Source of the DNA: Rhinopithecus roxellana
Lineage: Eukaryota; Chordata; Mammalia; Primates; Cercopithecidae
DNA length: 64,000 bases
Assembly (NCBI RefSeq): GCF_007565055.1
Contig: NC_044557.1
Span: 76,208,595 to 76,272,594, forward strand
Reading direction: 5' to 3'
The first letter of the stretch is position 1; the number at the start of each line of letters is the position of its first letter. This document shows, piece after piece, positions 34,761 through 46,615 of this stretch. The notes under the pieces are model-generated. The model was given only the letters and a program-made list of their open reading frames with translations, did not search any database and was not told where the DNA came from. Both the position numbers and the translations under genes were made by a program.

Positions 34761-35784
34761 TACTTTTATATTTTAGTTATAGTAATATAATAACTACTGA
34801 CCAGAAAGTCAAAGATTCTATGAACTTGCATCATTAAAGGGTAAATTTTAAACACAACATTTTCTAAAAGCCTAAAATTTTTATAAAAAGCCTTTATGAA
34901 ACACCAACATTTTTCATTTACAAGGGAAGAGATGTTGTGACCTGCTGTCATAATAAAAGACTATGTTACTAAGTAAATTAATATACTATATGCATAATAT
35001 CAAGTATCCGTTACTTTTCTAGGACTTTATTTATGGAGAGTTTTTAATATTATGCTCAATTCCATCAACTCCTAAATATTTCTGGAGTGTGCTTTTTTAT
35101 TAATCTGTATGTGCTAGTATATTCAAAATAGTTTTAAGGTTAGGCAAAGGAAAATATGATTACAAAGATAAATCTTCCTCCCAAGCACTCAACACCCTCT
35201 GCACACATATGCTTTGACTTTCCTAAAAGTCATTGCATCAATTAAAACCATTATTCTTAAGCCTATTTGGCTGTTAGTCTAGCAGAGAAACTAGACTATT
35301 TGTTTGACAATGTTAAATTAGTTTTGCTTCTGAAGCAGTCAGGAGAGATGTTTTACATGTGGAAAATATAAATTGTGCTACAAGTTGTGATTTGTACATC
35401 TAGAGCAAAATTCCTCTCTCCAACCATATTTTCACTAGTGTGCCTTCTAAGGTGCCTAGGATTCAGTCTGTTAGTCTTTATCAGTGAAGGCAGTATTGGC
35501 ATTTGGGCTAATCTTTTATTGTGCAGCCCTGTGCTGTGCACTGCTAAATATTCAGCATTCTCAGCTTCAAATCACTAAATACCAGTTGATCTATTTCCCT
35601 CATTGTAACAACCAAAACATGGTTTCACCTATTTCCAAAATTCTCTTGGGGGATATCACACCTTCTCTTCCCACCTTAGTTGAGAATCTCTGCTAAAATA
35701 CAAATACAGTAACATTCTTACTAATTACAGCTTTGGTTCAGATTTATTTATCTCATGCACTAAACAGATAATCTTTAGAGGAAG
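34761..35784. other. Unannotated DNA
   Basis: No recognisable element or exon. Confidence 0.45.
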
Positions 35785-35795
35785 GCTTTACTTTT

Positions 35796-36096
35796 TTTTT
35801 TTTTTTTTTTTGAGACCAAGTTTCACTCTTGCTTCCCATGCTGGAGTGAAATAGCATGATCTGGGCTCACTGCAACTTCTGCCTCCCAAGTTCAAGTGAT
35901 TTTCCTAGTTCAGTCTCCTGAGTAGCTGGGATTACTGGTGCCCACTACCACACCCAGCTAATTTTTTGTATTTTCAGTAGAGACAGGATTTCACCATATT
36001 GGCTAGGCTGGTTTCGAACTCCTGACCTCAGGTGATCCATCTGCCTCGGTCTCCCAAAATCCTGGGATTACAGGCATGAGCCACTGCGCCTGGCCA
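35796..36096 (-). mobile_element. AluS-type SINE with target-site duplication
   Basis: Antisense Alu, T20 tail, AGACCAAGTTTCACTCTTGC to CTGCGCCTGGCC. GCTTTACTTTT flanks it at 35785-35795 and 36097-36107. Confidence 0.94.
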
Positions 36097-36378
36097 GCTT
36101 TACTTTTAACATTCAATTTATTTCCCACTGTGTGTCTTCGCTCATGCTACTTTTTTTCTCAAAATTGCTAAGGATGTTTCTGGCACATGGTCCATCTATC
36201 TACCTCATAACCCTGACAAAAGTGTTACAGTGCTAAGAACTCAAGAACCAATGTCTCAGGATCCAGTTGCACCATTTTTATATCACGCATCATACTGATT
36301 ATTGATGTTTTTACTGTTTTGTATTTTCTGGATGGATAGAAGCTTTATCATCAAAATGGAGCTGTTTAAACTGAAGCA

Positions 36379-36415
<37 letters not shown>

Positions 36416-36416
36416 C

Positions 36417-36466
<50 letters not shown>
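36379..36466. repeat. (CA)n microsatellite with a central interruption
   Basis: About 88 bp of CA broken once by CGCCGA at about 36412-36417. Long alternating purine-pyrimidine DNA can take the Z form. Both strands read open through it by default, giving spurious 68 and 88-residue frames. Confidence 0.95.
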
Positions 36467-36468
<2 letters not shown>

Positions 36469-38059
36469 TCCCACATCTATTAATTCAGATGTCATTAAGG
36501 AATTTTGAAGAGCTGTGTCACAGAAGTTTCTGTTTTCTTGCCATTTCAATTTTCAGAGAAATAGAATGAATGGCATATGAAAAACAAACTCACAAAACTA
36601 TCTAAGAATATCAGTTGTTGTGGTCAAAGCTTTCCTGTTATTTCTCATGGTCATTAAGTGAAGTCCAAAAGGAATTCATATACTATCCCCATGAGTTCAG
36701 CACCCAGTGTTCGTTGTTTGGATCACACCCCTGTCCTTGATTCTGTTCTATTACAGGTTGATATGACCAGATACTGTAAAGATTTAATGCTGTAAACCAA
36801 ATTTATGATTAATAGCTATAGATGGCTTTTCTAATAAATAAACTACAAGAACCTCTGCATGAGCTTCTGGAGTCCTTGTTTACTGGAAACAATACCAATA
36901 TAAGACTTGTTTTGAAACCTCACTGGAAAGGATTTACATTTTAATTACGATTAAATACTAACAAAGCATTTAAGTAATAAGGCATAGATCCCCAGATCCA
37001 CATTTCCAAATTCCCAATACATCATTATTATCATAATCTGAACACATTTACACTTGGAGATCTAAAACAGGATTCTCTGGAAGTAGACAACATTATAAAG
37101 GAGATAATTTTTTTCCCCCCAAGAAACGCAAAGAACAAACTTCCAGAACGAGGTGATGTCCACCCAAGATTCCCAAAGACCCACAAATGCCATAAGTCAC
37201 CAAATGTCTCATGCTTCTTGCCTTTCTTCTTTCTCTCTATCTATTCTCTTACTCTGCTAAGCTATTAATGGATTAGAGTGGGTAGTTTGAGACAACTGAC
37301 TCAGGATTTGAGGTAGGTTTGGTTTTCTTGTCGATATGGTTACCTTCTTCACACCAGAGCTTAAAGTTCCTCTAGAGTGACTTCGGAGTCTGGGAAGGAC
37401 ACCTTGACATTACCCATGTCACCATTTCCCCAAGTCTGAACACTGAACCGCAGAGAGAGATACTGTGTGTGAGGATAATGAAATGAGCACTTCACTTCAC
37501 TGAAGAATTCCGAACCAGACCAGACCCCAGGAACTCAGGCTTCAGAACAGCCTCTGCAAACCCAGACCCCAGGACCTCCCCAATGCCAAGAACCTTGTCC
37601 TTAGGATGGGGGAAGTTGATGAAGGACTTTCACAATGTTTCTGCTACATCTTCAGCTTTAAGCCCAACCTGTTTGCCCATTCCCTATCGTCTCTCTTTCT
37701 CGTTCTTCATTTGGAAACCATTATTTGCATGTTACTCAGTGCCTGCTATCCTGTTCCTATGGGGAGATAGAAGTTTCTCTCTCTTTTCTCTTGGCCCTGC
37801 TTCACTGTGTCTTAGGAAGTGGGCTTTCTTCATGATACTTCATTTTGTCTAGTATTAACAGACTTCTAATAACATTGGAATTGAATCCTGGGCCCAGGAC
37901 CATTTCCTATCCCTTTCCTAGGAGGAGGTTTTTTTGTTTGTTTGTTTGTTTTGTGTTTTTCCCCCCTCCCTCAGCAGCAATTGGTCTTCACCTGTGTCAT
38001 CTTCGTGGTGATTGTTTAATACCCTTCCTCCAGTAGCTTAATGATTTTATTCACTAGGG
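36467..38059. other. Unclassified DNA
   Basis: 36467-37080 shows nothing. 37080-37990 is somewhat less AT-rich, with a partial repeat of CAGACCCCAGGA-like words (37519-37580), a (TTTG)n patch at 37928-37955 and an 89-residue plus-strand frame (37583-37852). It could be an old LTR or ERV leader, but I cannot match a family. Confidence 0.35.
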
Positions 38060-38580
38060 AAGAAAGGTGTGAGTGGGACTCATTTTTAGTTTGTTATACT
38101 TTATATTATTTAAAAAATTAGTTGACAAATAATTGTATTTATAAAATATAATGTAAAATTTTGATATCTGTCTACCTTGTGGAATGATTAAAGCAAGTAC
38201 ATTAATATATCCATCACTTCATTTACTTGTCGTGTGCATGTGTGCATGAGTGTGTGTGTGTATTGAACATTTAAAATCTACTCTTAACAATTTTGAACTG
38301 TACATTACTGTTAACTACAGTCATGATGCTGTGCAATAGATCACAAAAACTTATTCTTTCTCTCTAACTGGAACTTTTTACTATTTGATCAACATATTCT
38401 CTTTCCTTGTGTTCTCTCCCCCAATCCCCTGGCCCTGGTAACCAACATTCTACTCTCTGCTTCTATGAGTTTGATTTTTTATATCCCACATATAAGCAAG
38501 ATCATGCAATATTTGTTTTTCTGTGTCTGGTTTATTTCACTTAAGATGATGTCCTCCAGGTCATCCATGTTGTCACCGAG
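38060..38580 (-). mobile_element. Old L1M 3' end, antisense
   Basis: TACTGTTAACTACAGTCATG, TTGATCAACATATTCTC, CCCTGGTAACCAACATTCTA, TTTATATCCCACATATAAGC and GGTTTATTTCACTTAAGATG follow the reverse-complement L1MA/L1MB 3' end. It breaks off at about 38580. Confidence 0.75.
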
Positions 38581-38599
38581 CGGGACTTTGTACCTTTTT

Positions 38600-40340
38600 C
38601 CCTCTTAGCAACTGCTTCTCTTCTCTAAGCCTGCCCCACCTACTGAAGCTTTTTTAAATCTCCCAGTCTGTCCCCAAACATTTTCTGAGCTGCTACTGGA
38701 CTTCCATCTATAAAAGATTCTGTGTGCACTTACCTTGTATTGTTGGTTGTCAGGAATATATACTTTGAAATGACCTGTCTTTGAGATCACTGATTTCTGT
38801 TTCTGGTTGATCAAGTCTGCTCTTGAAGCTCTCTATGGAATTCTTCAGTTCAGTTCTTTATTCTTCCTCTCCAGAATTTCTGTTTGGTTCTTTTTTATGG
38901 TGTCTCTTTCTCGAACTTCTAATTGTTTAGAAGTTTGTTTTCTTGATTTTTTTTTTATTTTTATTTTTTGTGTTATCTTGTAGCTCATTGAACATCTTTA
39001 AACTGTTTATTTTTAATTCTTCATAAGGCAGTCTGTAGCGCTATAGAGTCATTTCTATAGAGTTAGTTAGTAGTGATTTATTTTATTCCTTTGGTTGTCA
39101 AGTTACCCTGATTAGTCATGGTCTTTTTAGCCTTACATTGATGTCTGTGTTTGAAGGAGTGGGCATCCCTTCCAGTCTTTACATACTGGCTTTGGCAGGA
39201 AGAGTCAAAGAGCCCATCCGGAGATTCTGGGTATACCAGCTGGTAGGGTCCATGGTTGGGTTTGCTGCTGGAGTTCTGAAGTGGACTGGCCTTGTGCCTG
39301 GATTAGCAAGCAGGCTGGCCCGGCACTAAGTTCTGTGAGTGCAGACCTGGAGCTTAAGTCCAAGGGGGCTGGCCCAGGTGTTGGGATCCACTGGGGCGGG
39401 CCTAGTGACTTGGTCTGTGCAGGCATGGCTGGAGCTGGGTTTATGGAACCTGAATCTAGGCAGGCCTAGAGTCTGGTTCCACAGCGGGTAGCCTGAAGTC
39501 TGAGTTCTTGGGTGCTAACTCATCTCCGGGACAGGCCTTGAGCCTGAGTCAGTTTGGACCAGCCTGTTACTGGGATGCACCTGGTACTTGGATATGAAGG
39601 GATGGGCCTACACCTGGGCCAGGTAGCATCAGGCTACTTGGCTGCAGAGTCCCCTGAGGTAGGCCCAGTTTCTGGGTCAGTCGGTGGGGGGTACTTGGAG
39701 CCTGGGTTCTTAGGGGCCAGCCCAGCACTGGGGTCTATTGGAACAGGCCTGAATTCTAGGTCTATTAGAGTCTAGGGCCACAGGAGACAGCCTAAGGCCT
39801 GGGGCTGTGTGGGCTGTCCTGGCTCTGGGGTGGTCCTGCAGCCTGGCTTTACAGAGACCAGTCTAGCACTGGGGTCTACTTGCATGGGCATACTGCATCT
39901 CCTGGGGAAAGCCTGAAGCCTGGGTCTGAGGTTGTCCACTTGGCATGAGGGAAGGTCTGGGGTCTGGATTTGCAGGGGCTATTCTGGAGCCTGTGTTCTT
40001 GGGGGCTGGCTGGTGGGCACAGGCCTGGTTCTGGGGTCTTCAGTGAAGTCAGGTGCTCATTTAGTTTGCCTTCTCCCATTAGAAGTTATCTCTTTCTAGG
40101 GTGCACTGCTCAGGCTTGAGGGAATGGTGACGTGGGTTTGTCAAAGCATTCTTCCTATACTCTTCAATGCATCTTTTGTTATTTCTGTGCTAGGCCCAGA
40201 TACTCTAATCTCTCACATTGGTTCCTTAGCATTTGTGAAAATGTTTTCATAAATAGATTGTTGTTCAAATTGATGGTTTTATACAAGAACGAGTGCTGGA
40301 AATTCTTATTTTGCCATCAGGCTGATGTCATGTTTTATAA
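38600..40340 (-). mobile_element. Old L1M 5'UTR and ORF1 start, antisense
   Basis: 38780-39030 resembles the antisense N-terminal ORF1 region of old L1s (CTGGTTGATCAAGTCTGCTC, TCCAGAATTTCTGTTTGGTT, TTGTAGCTCATTGAACATCT). 39130-40050 is the GC-rich 5'UTR built of diverged CTGG/GGCCTG-rich units. 40100-40340 resembles the 5' terminus (reverse strand). ORF2 is missing between this block and the L1M 3' end at 38060-38580. It is either a deleted L1M or a HAL1-like element. Open frames of 60-73 residues here reflect the GC-rich repeats. Confidence 0.55.
39230..40030. repeat. GC-rich minisatellite-like array
   Basis: Diverged repetition of words such as GGCCTGGAGCCTGGGTTCTT, GCACTGGGGTCTA and CAGGCCTGAA, with unit spacing of roughly 40-50 bp. 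Much more GC-rich than all flanks. I read it as the repetitive 5'UTR of an old L1M. Confidence 0.65.
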
Positions 40341-40393
40341 ACTACATTTCTAAACCTAATTATATATATAATATATATATACTTATAATATAA

Positions 40394-40668
40394 TTAATCC
40401 CAGCACTTTGGGAAGCCGAGATGGGCAGATCATGAGGTCAGGAAATCGAGACCATCCTGGCTAACACAGTGAAACCCCGTCTCTACTAAAAAATACAAAA
40501 AACTAGCCGGACGAGGTGGTGGGAGCCTGTAGTCCCCGCTACTTGGGAGGCTGAGGCAGGAGAATGGCGTAAAACCCGGGAGGCGGAGCTTGCAGTGAGC
40601 TGAGATCCAGCCATGCACTCCAGCCTGGGCGACAGAGCGAGACTCCCTCTCAAAAAAAAAAAAAAAAA
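40394..40668 (+). mobile_element. 5'-truncated AluY, Old World monkey type
   Basis: Starts inside the left monomer at TAATCCCAGCACTTTGGGAA and ends in A17. Diagnostic-looking variants are CTACTAAAAAATACAAAAAA, ACTAGCCGGACGAGGTGG, AATGGCGTAAAACCCGGG and GAGCTGAGATCCAGCC. The left flank is a (TA)-rich tract. The 81-residue minus frame is a shadow. Confidence 0.93.
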
Positions 40669-41075
40669 GACGCAATTTTGATTAGCATAATATGAAATAT
40701 TCTATAGATTTACGTAAATTTTCTTTGGACTAGTGTGGGAAAAGTTTTTAAGAGTATAGCCTTAGGCAGTGTTACTGAAAAGGGCTAGGGATTAATGAGA
40801 AGAGAGAAGATATAGAAAGAGGCCAGAGTAACAATTCTTGAGAAATGGAGGATAGAGAGAATTTCAAAAAGGAAATATTTTTAGTTATTTAATACATAAC
40901 AAGTTTGCCTACAGCCCATTGTACAGGCTAAGGCAACCACCGAAGCATATTTTATTTAATTTAAATTATAGTGCACAGGCTGAACTATCTATAGTATTTG
41001 GATTTTTATGTTGGAGAATTATTGTTTGTAAACATGTTTTTATCTTCCAAATCTTTCTTGAGCTGTTTTTAATAT
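40669..41075. other. Unannotated DNA
   Basis: Nothing recognised. Confidence 0.4.
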
Positions 41076-41308
41076 AGTTTGAGTATCCCAAGCCTGAAAA
41101 TCCAAAGTTTCAAATGATCTAAAACTCAAAACTTTTTGAGCACTGACACGACACTTAAAAAAATACTCACTGGAGCATTTCAGATTTTGGATTTTTGGAT
41201 TTGAGGTGCAGAAGCAGTAGGTATTATGTAAATATTTAAAAATCTGAAAAATATGAAATCTTAAATCCTTCTGATCCTAAGCATTTTGGATAAGGGATAC
41301 TCAACTTA
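41076..41308. mobile_element. MER44/Tigger7-like non-autonomous DNA transposon
   Basis: Imperfect terminal inverted repeats: AGTTTGAGTATCCC at the left and GGATAAGGGATACTCAACTT at the right. Interior TTTCAGATTTTGGATTTTTG fits the MER44/Tigger7 group. At about 233 bp it has no coding capacity and is a MITE-like internal deletion derivative. It is near-palindromic at its ends, so strand is not assigned. Confidence 0.75.
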
Positions 41309-41644
41309 CATTTAGTGAAGGTGTGAGTCTAATGAAGAGATAAGAGAATGACTTTTTTTTATCCCCTTGGTCAACACTAATTTTTTTTTAGAATAAAGTT
41401 TTGATTCATAAATGTAAATTGTTTTACACTAGCCATTTTATATTATTTTTATTTTTATTTTTTTTCTTTTTTATTATTTATTTATTTATTTATTTATTTT
41501 TATTATACTTTAAGTTCTAGGGTACATGTGCATAACATGCAGGTTTGTTACATATATATATTTGTGCCATGTTGGTGTGCTGCACCCATCAACTCGTCAG
41601 CACAAATCAATTCATCATTTATATCAGGTATAACTCCCCGATGC

Positions 41645-41670
41645 AATCCCTCCCCCCTCCCCCCTCCCCA
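41645..41670 (-). repeat. G-rich tract in L1 3'UTR, potential G-quadruplex
   Basis: The plus strand shows TCCCTCCCCCCTCCCCCCTC, i.e. runs of 4-6 G on the L1 sense strand. A conserved polypurine G4 motif here is a known trait of young primate L1 3'UTRs. Confidence 0.8.
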
Positions 41671-41724
41671 TGATAGGCCCCAGTGTGTGATGTTCCCCTT
41701 CCCGAGTCCAGGTGATCTCATGGT

Positions 41725-44700
41725 TCAGTTCCCACCTATGAGTGAGAACATGCGGTGTTTGGTTTTCTCTTCTTGTGATAGTTTGCTAAGAATGATGGTT
41801 TCCAGCTGCATCCATGTCCCTACAAAGGACGCAAACTCATCCTTTTTTATGGCTGCATAGTATTCCATGGTGTATATGTGCCACATTTTCTTAATCCAGT
41901 CTGTCACAGATGGACATTTGGGTTGATTCCAAGTCTTTGCTATTGTGAATAGTGCTGCAATAAACATATGTGTGCATGTGTCTTTGTAGTAGAATAATTT
42001 ATAATCCTTTGGGTATATACCCAGTAGTGGGATGGCTGGGTCATATGGTACATCTAGTTCTAGATCCTTGAGGAATTGCCATACTGTTTTCCATAATGGT
42101 TGAACTAGTTTACAATCCCACCAACAGTGTAAAAGTGTTGCTATTTCTCCACATCCTCTCCAACACCTGTTGTTTCCTGATTTTTTAATGATTGCCGTTC
42201 TAACTGGTGTGAGATGGTATCTCATTGTGGTTTTGATTTGCATTTCTCTGATGGTAAGTGATGATGAGCATTTTTTCATGTGTCTGTTGGCTGTATGAAT
42301 GTCTTCTTTTGAGAAATGTCTGTTCATATCCTTTCCCCACTTTTCGATGGGGTTGTTTGTTTTTTTCTTGTATATTTGTTTGAGTTCTTTGTAGATTCTG
42401 GATATTAGCCCTTTGTCAGATGAGTAGATTGCAAAAATTTTCTCCCATTCTGTAGGTTGCCTGTTCACTCTGATGGTAGTTTCTTTTGCTGTGCACAAGC
42501 TCTTTAGTTTAATTAGATCCCATTTGTCAATTTTGGCTTTTGCTGCCGTTGCTCTTGGTGTTTTAGACATGAAGTCCTTGCCCATGCCTATGTCCTGAAT
42601 GGTACTACCTAGATTTTCTTCTAGGGTTTTTATGGTATTAGGTCTAACATTTAAGTCTCTAATCCATCTTGAATTAATCTTCGTATAAGGAGTAAGGAAA
42701 GGATCCAGTTTCAGCTTTCTACTTATGGCTAGCCAATTTTCCCAGCACCATTTATTAAATAGCGAATCCTTTCCCCATTTCTTGTTTCTCTCAGGTTTGT
42801 CAAAGATCAGATGGCTGTAGATGTGTGGTATTATTTCCGAGGACTCTGCTCTGTTCCATTGGTCTATATCTCTGTTTTGGTACCAGTACCATGCTGTTTT
42901 GGTTACTGTAGCCTTGTAGTATAGTTTGAAGTCAGGTAGCGTGACGCCTCCAGCTTTGTCCTTTTGACTTAGGATTGTCTTGGCAATGCGGGCTCTTTTG
43001 GTTCCATATGAACTTTAAAGCAGTTTTTTCCAATTCTGTGAAGAAACTCATTGGTAGCTTGATGGGGATGGCATTGAATCTATAAATAACCTTGGGGAGT
43101 ATGGCCATTTTCACGATATTGATTCTTCCTATCCATGAGCATGGTATGTTCTTCCATTTGTTTGTGTCCTCTTTGATTTCACTGTGCAGTGGTTTGTAGT
43201 TCTCCTTGAAGAGGTCCTTTACATCCCTTGTAAGTTGGATTCCTAGGCATTTTATTCCCTTTGAAGCAATTGTGAATGGAAGTTCATGCCTGATTTGGCT
43301 CTCTGCTGGTCTGTTTCTGGTGTATAAGACTGCTTGTGATTTTTGCACATTAATTTTGTATCCTGAGACTTTGCTGAAGTTGCTTATCAGCTTAAGGAGA
43401 TTTTGGGCTGAGAAAATGGGGTTTTCTAAATATACAATCATGTCATCTGCAAACAGGGACAATTTGACTTCTTCTTTTCCTAACTGAATACACTTTATTT
43501 CTTTCTCTTGCCTGATTGCCCTAGCCAGAACTTCCAACACTATGTTGAATAGGAGTGGTGAGAGAGGGCATCCCTGTCTTGTGCCAGTTTTCAAAGGGAA
43601 TTTTTCCAGTTTTTGCCCATTCAGTATGATATTAGCTGTGGGTTTGTCATAAATAGCTCTTATTATTTTGAGGTACCAAATTTATTGAGCGTTTTTAGCA
43701 TGAAGGGCTGTTGAATTTTGTCAAATGCCTTTTCTGCATCTATTGAGATAATCATGTGGTTCTTGACTTTGGTTCTGTTTATATGCTGGATTATGTTTAT
43801 TGATTTGCGAATGTTGAACCAGCCTTGCATCCCAGGGTTGAAGCCCACTTGATCATGGTGGATAAGCTTTTGGATGTGCTGCTGAATCCGGTTTGCCAGT
43901 ATTTTATTGAGGATTTTTGCATCGATGTTCATCAGGGATATTGGTCTAAAATTCTCTTTTTTTGTTGTGTCTCTGCCAGGCTTTGGTATCAGGATGATGT
44001 TGGCCTCATAAAACGAGTTAGGAAGGATTCCCTCTTTTTCTATTGATTGGAATAGTTTCGGAAGGAATGGTAAGAGCTCCTCCTTGTACCTCTGGTAGAT
44101 TTCAGCTGTGAATCCATCTGGTCCTGGACTTTTTTTGGTGGGTAGGCTATTAATTATTGCCTCAATATCAGAGCCTGCTATTGGTCTATTGAGGGATTCA
44201 ACTTCTTCCTGGTTTAGTCTTGGGAGAGTGTAAGTGTCCAGGAAATTATCCATTTCTTCTAGATTTTCTAGTTGATTTGCATAGAGGTGTTTATAGTATT
44301 CTCTGATGGTCATTTGTATTTCTGTGGGGTCGGTGGTGATATCCCCTTTATCATTTTTTATTGCATCTATTTGATTCCTCTCTCTTTTCTTCTTTATTAG
44401 TCTTGCTAGCGGTCTGTCAATTTTTTGATCTTTTCCAAAAACCAACTCCTGGATTCATTGATTTTTTGGAGGGTTTTTTGTGTCTCTATCTCCTTCAGTT
44501 CTGCTCTGATCTTAGTTATTTCTTGCCTTCTGCTAGCTTTTGAATGTGTTTGCTCTTGCCTCTCTAGTTCTTTTAATTGTGATGTTAGAGTGTCCATTTT
44601 AGATCTTTCCTGCTTTCTCTTGTGGGCATTTAGTGCTATAAATTTCCCTCTACACACTGCTTTAAATGTGTCCCAGAGATTCTGGTATGTTGTATCTTTG

Positions 44701-45537
44701 TTCTCATTGGTTTCAAAGAACATCTTTATTTTTGCCTTCATTTCGTTCTGTTCCCAGTAGTCATTCAGGAGCAGGTTGTTCAGTTTCCATGTAGTTGAGC
44801 GGTTTTGATTGAGTTTCTTAGTCCTGAGTTCTAGTTTGATTGCACTGTGGTCTGAGAGACAGTTTGTTATAATTTCTGTTCTTTTACATTTGCTGAGGAG
44901 TGCTTTACTTCCAATTATGTGGTCAATTTTGGAATAAGTGCGATGTGGTGCTGAGAAGAATGTATATTCTGTTGATTTGGGGTGGAGAGTTCTATAGATG
45001 TCTATTAGGTCCGCTTGGTTCAGAGATGAGTTCAATTCCTGGATATCCTTGTTAACTTTCTGTCTCGTTGATCTGTCTAATGTTGACAGTGGAGTGTTGA
45101 AATCTCCCATTATTATTGTATGGGAGTCTAAGTCTCTTTGTAAGTCTCTAAGGACTTGCTTTATGAATCTTGGTGCTCCTGTGTTGGGTGCATATATATT
45201 TAGGATAGTTAGCTCTTCCTGTTGAATTGATCCCTTTACCATTATGTAATGGCCTTCTTTGTCTCTTTTGATCTTTGATGGTTTAAAGTCTGTTTTATCA
45301 GAGACTAGGATTGCAACCCCTGCTTTTTTTTTGTTCTCCATTTGCTTGGTAGATCTTCCTCCATCCCTTTATTTTGAGCCTATGTATGTCTCTGCATGTG
45401 AGATGGGTCTCCTGAATACAGCAGACTGATGGGTCTTGACTCTTTATCCAGTTTGCCAGTCTGTGTCTTTTAATTGGAGCATTTAGTCCATTTACATTTA
45501 AGGTTAATATTGTTATGTGTGAACTTGATCCTGCCAT
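41725..45537 (-). pseudogene. L1 ORF2 pseudogene (endonuclease and reverse transcriptase)
   Basis: Starts MAGSSSHITILTLNVNGLN at 45537 and ends FSLIGGN at 41725, about 1270 codons, the normal length. The endonuclease half retains CCIQETHL, IIMGDFNTPLS and SDHSAIKLELR. The RT half has SPGPDGFTAEIY, ISIDAEKAFDKIQ and the catalytic LSLFADDMIVY. The C-terminus has the Cys-rich CWRGCGEIATLLHCWWDC. It is split by at least four frame breaks: an extra A in an A9 run (45324-45332), near 44406-44445, near 43594-43663 and between 42585 and 42932. It cannot make a full enzyme. Shadow plus-strand frames overlap throughout. Confidence 0.93.
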
Positions 45538-45629
45538 TATATTAACTGGCTATTTTGCTCGTTAGTTGATGCAGTTTCTTCCCAGCCTCGATGGTCTTTA
45601 CATTTTGGCATGTTTTTGCAATGGCTGGT

Positions 45630-46615
45630 ACCCGGTTGTTCCTTTCCATGTTTAGGGCTTCCTTCAGGGTCTCTTGTAAGGCAGGCCTGGTGGTGACAAA
45701 ATCTCTAAGCATTTGCTTATCTGCAAAGGATTTTATTTCTCCTTCACTGATGAAACTTAGTTTGGCTGGATATGAAATTCTGGATTTAAAATTCTTTTCT
45801 TTAAGAACGTTGAATATTGGCCCCCACTCTCTTCTGGCTTGGAGAGTTTCTGCCGAGAGATCTGCTGTTAGTCTGATGGGCTTCCCTTTGTGGGTAACCC
45901 AACCTTTCTCTCTGGCTGCCCTTAAGATTTTTTCCTTCATTTCAACTTTGGTGAATCTGGCAATTATGTGTCTTGGAGTTGCTCTTCTGGAGGAGTATCT
46001 TTGTGGTGTTCTCTGTATTTCCTGAATTTGAATGTTGGCCTGCCCTACTAGGTTGGGGAAGTTCTCCTGGATGATATCCTGAAGAGTGTTTTCCAACTTG
46101 GTTCCATTTTCCCCCCTCACTTTCAGGCACCCCAATCAGACGTAGATTTGGTCTTTTTACATAATCCCATACTTCTTGCAGGCTTTGTTCATTTCTTTTT
46201 CTTCTTTTTTCTTTTGGTTTCTCTTCTCGCTTCATTTCATTCATTTGATCCTCAATCACTGATAATCTTCTTCCAGTTGAGCGAGTCAGTTACTGAAGCT
46301 TGTGCATTTGTCACGTATTTCTCGTGTCATGGTTTTCATCTCTGTCATTTCGTTTATGACCTTCTCTGCATTAATTAGTCTAGCTGTCAATTCTTCCACT
46401 CTTTTTTCAAGATTTTTAGTTTCTTTGCGCTGGGTACGTAATTCCTCCTTTAGCTCTGAGAAGTTTGATGGACTGAAGCCTTCTTCTCTCATTTCGTCAA
46501 AGTCATTCTCTGACCAGCTTTGATCCATTGCTGGCGATCAGCTGCGCTCCTTTGCAGGGGGAGATGCGCTCTTATTTTTTGAATTTCCAGCTTTTCTGCC
46601 GTGCTTTTTCCCCAT
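45630..46615 (-). pseudogene. L1 ORF1 pseudogene
   Basis: The start codon is at 46615 (ATGGGGAAAAAGCACGGC). The frame stops at codon 26 with TGA (46538-46540), then resumes as MDQSWSENDFDEMREEG and stops again at about 46286. Further parts lie in other frames: 45942-46259 and 45542-46135. The last carries the RNA-recognition and C-terminal domains (for example SSRRATPRHIIARFTKVE), so nucleic-acid chaperone and trimer regions are present but disconnected. An extra base at about 45631-45633 shifts the C-terminus relative to the human protein as I remember it. Intact ORF1p has about 338 residues. Confidence 0.9.

Noticed and set aside
36283..36549. Cys-Val and His-Thr repeat frames on the two strands
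   Set aside because: Translation of a CA microsatellite.
45591..46025. 144-residue plus-strand frame and others across 43206-46523
   Set aside because: Shadows opposite the L1 ORF1/ORF2 coding strand.
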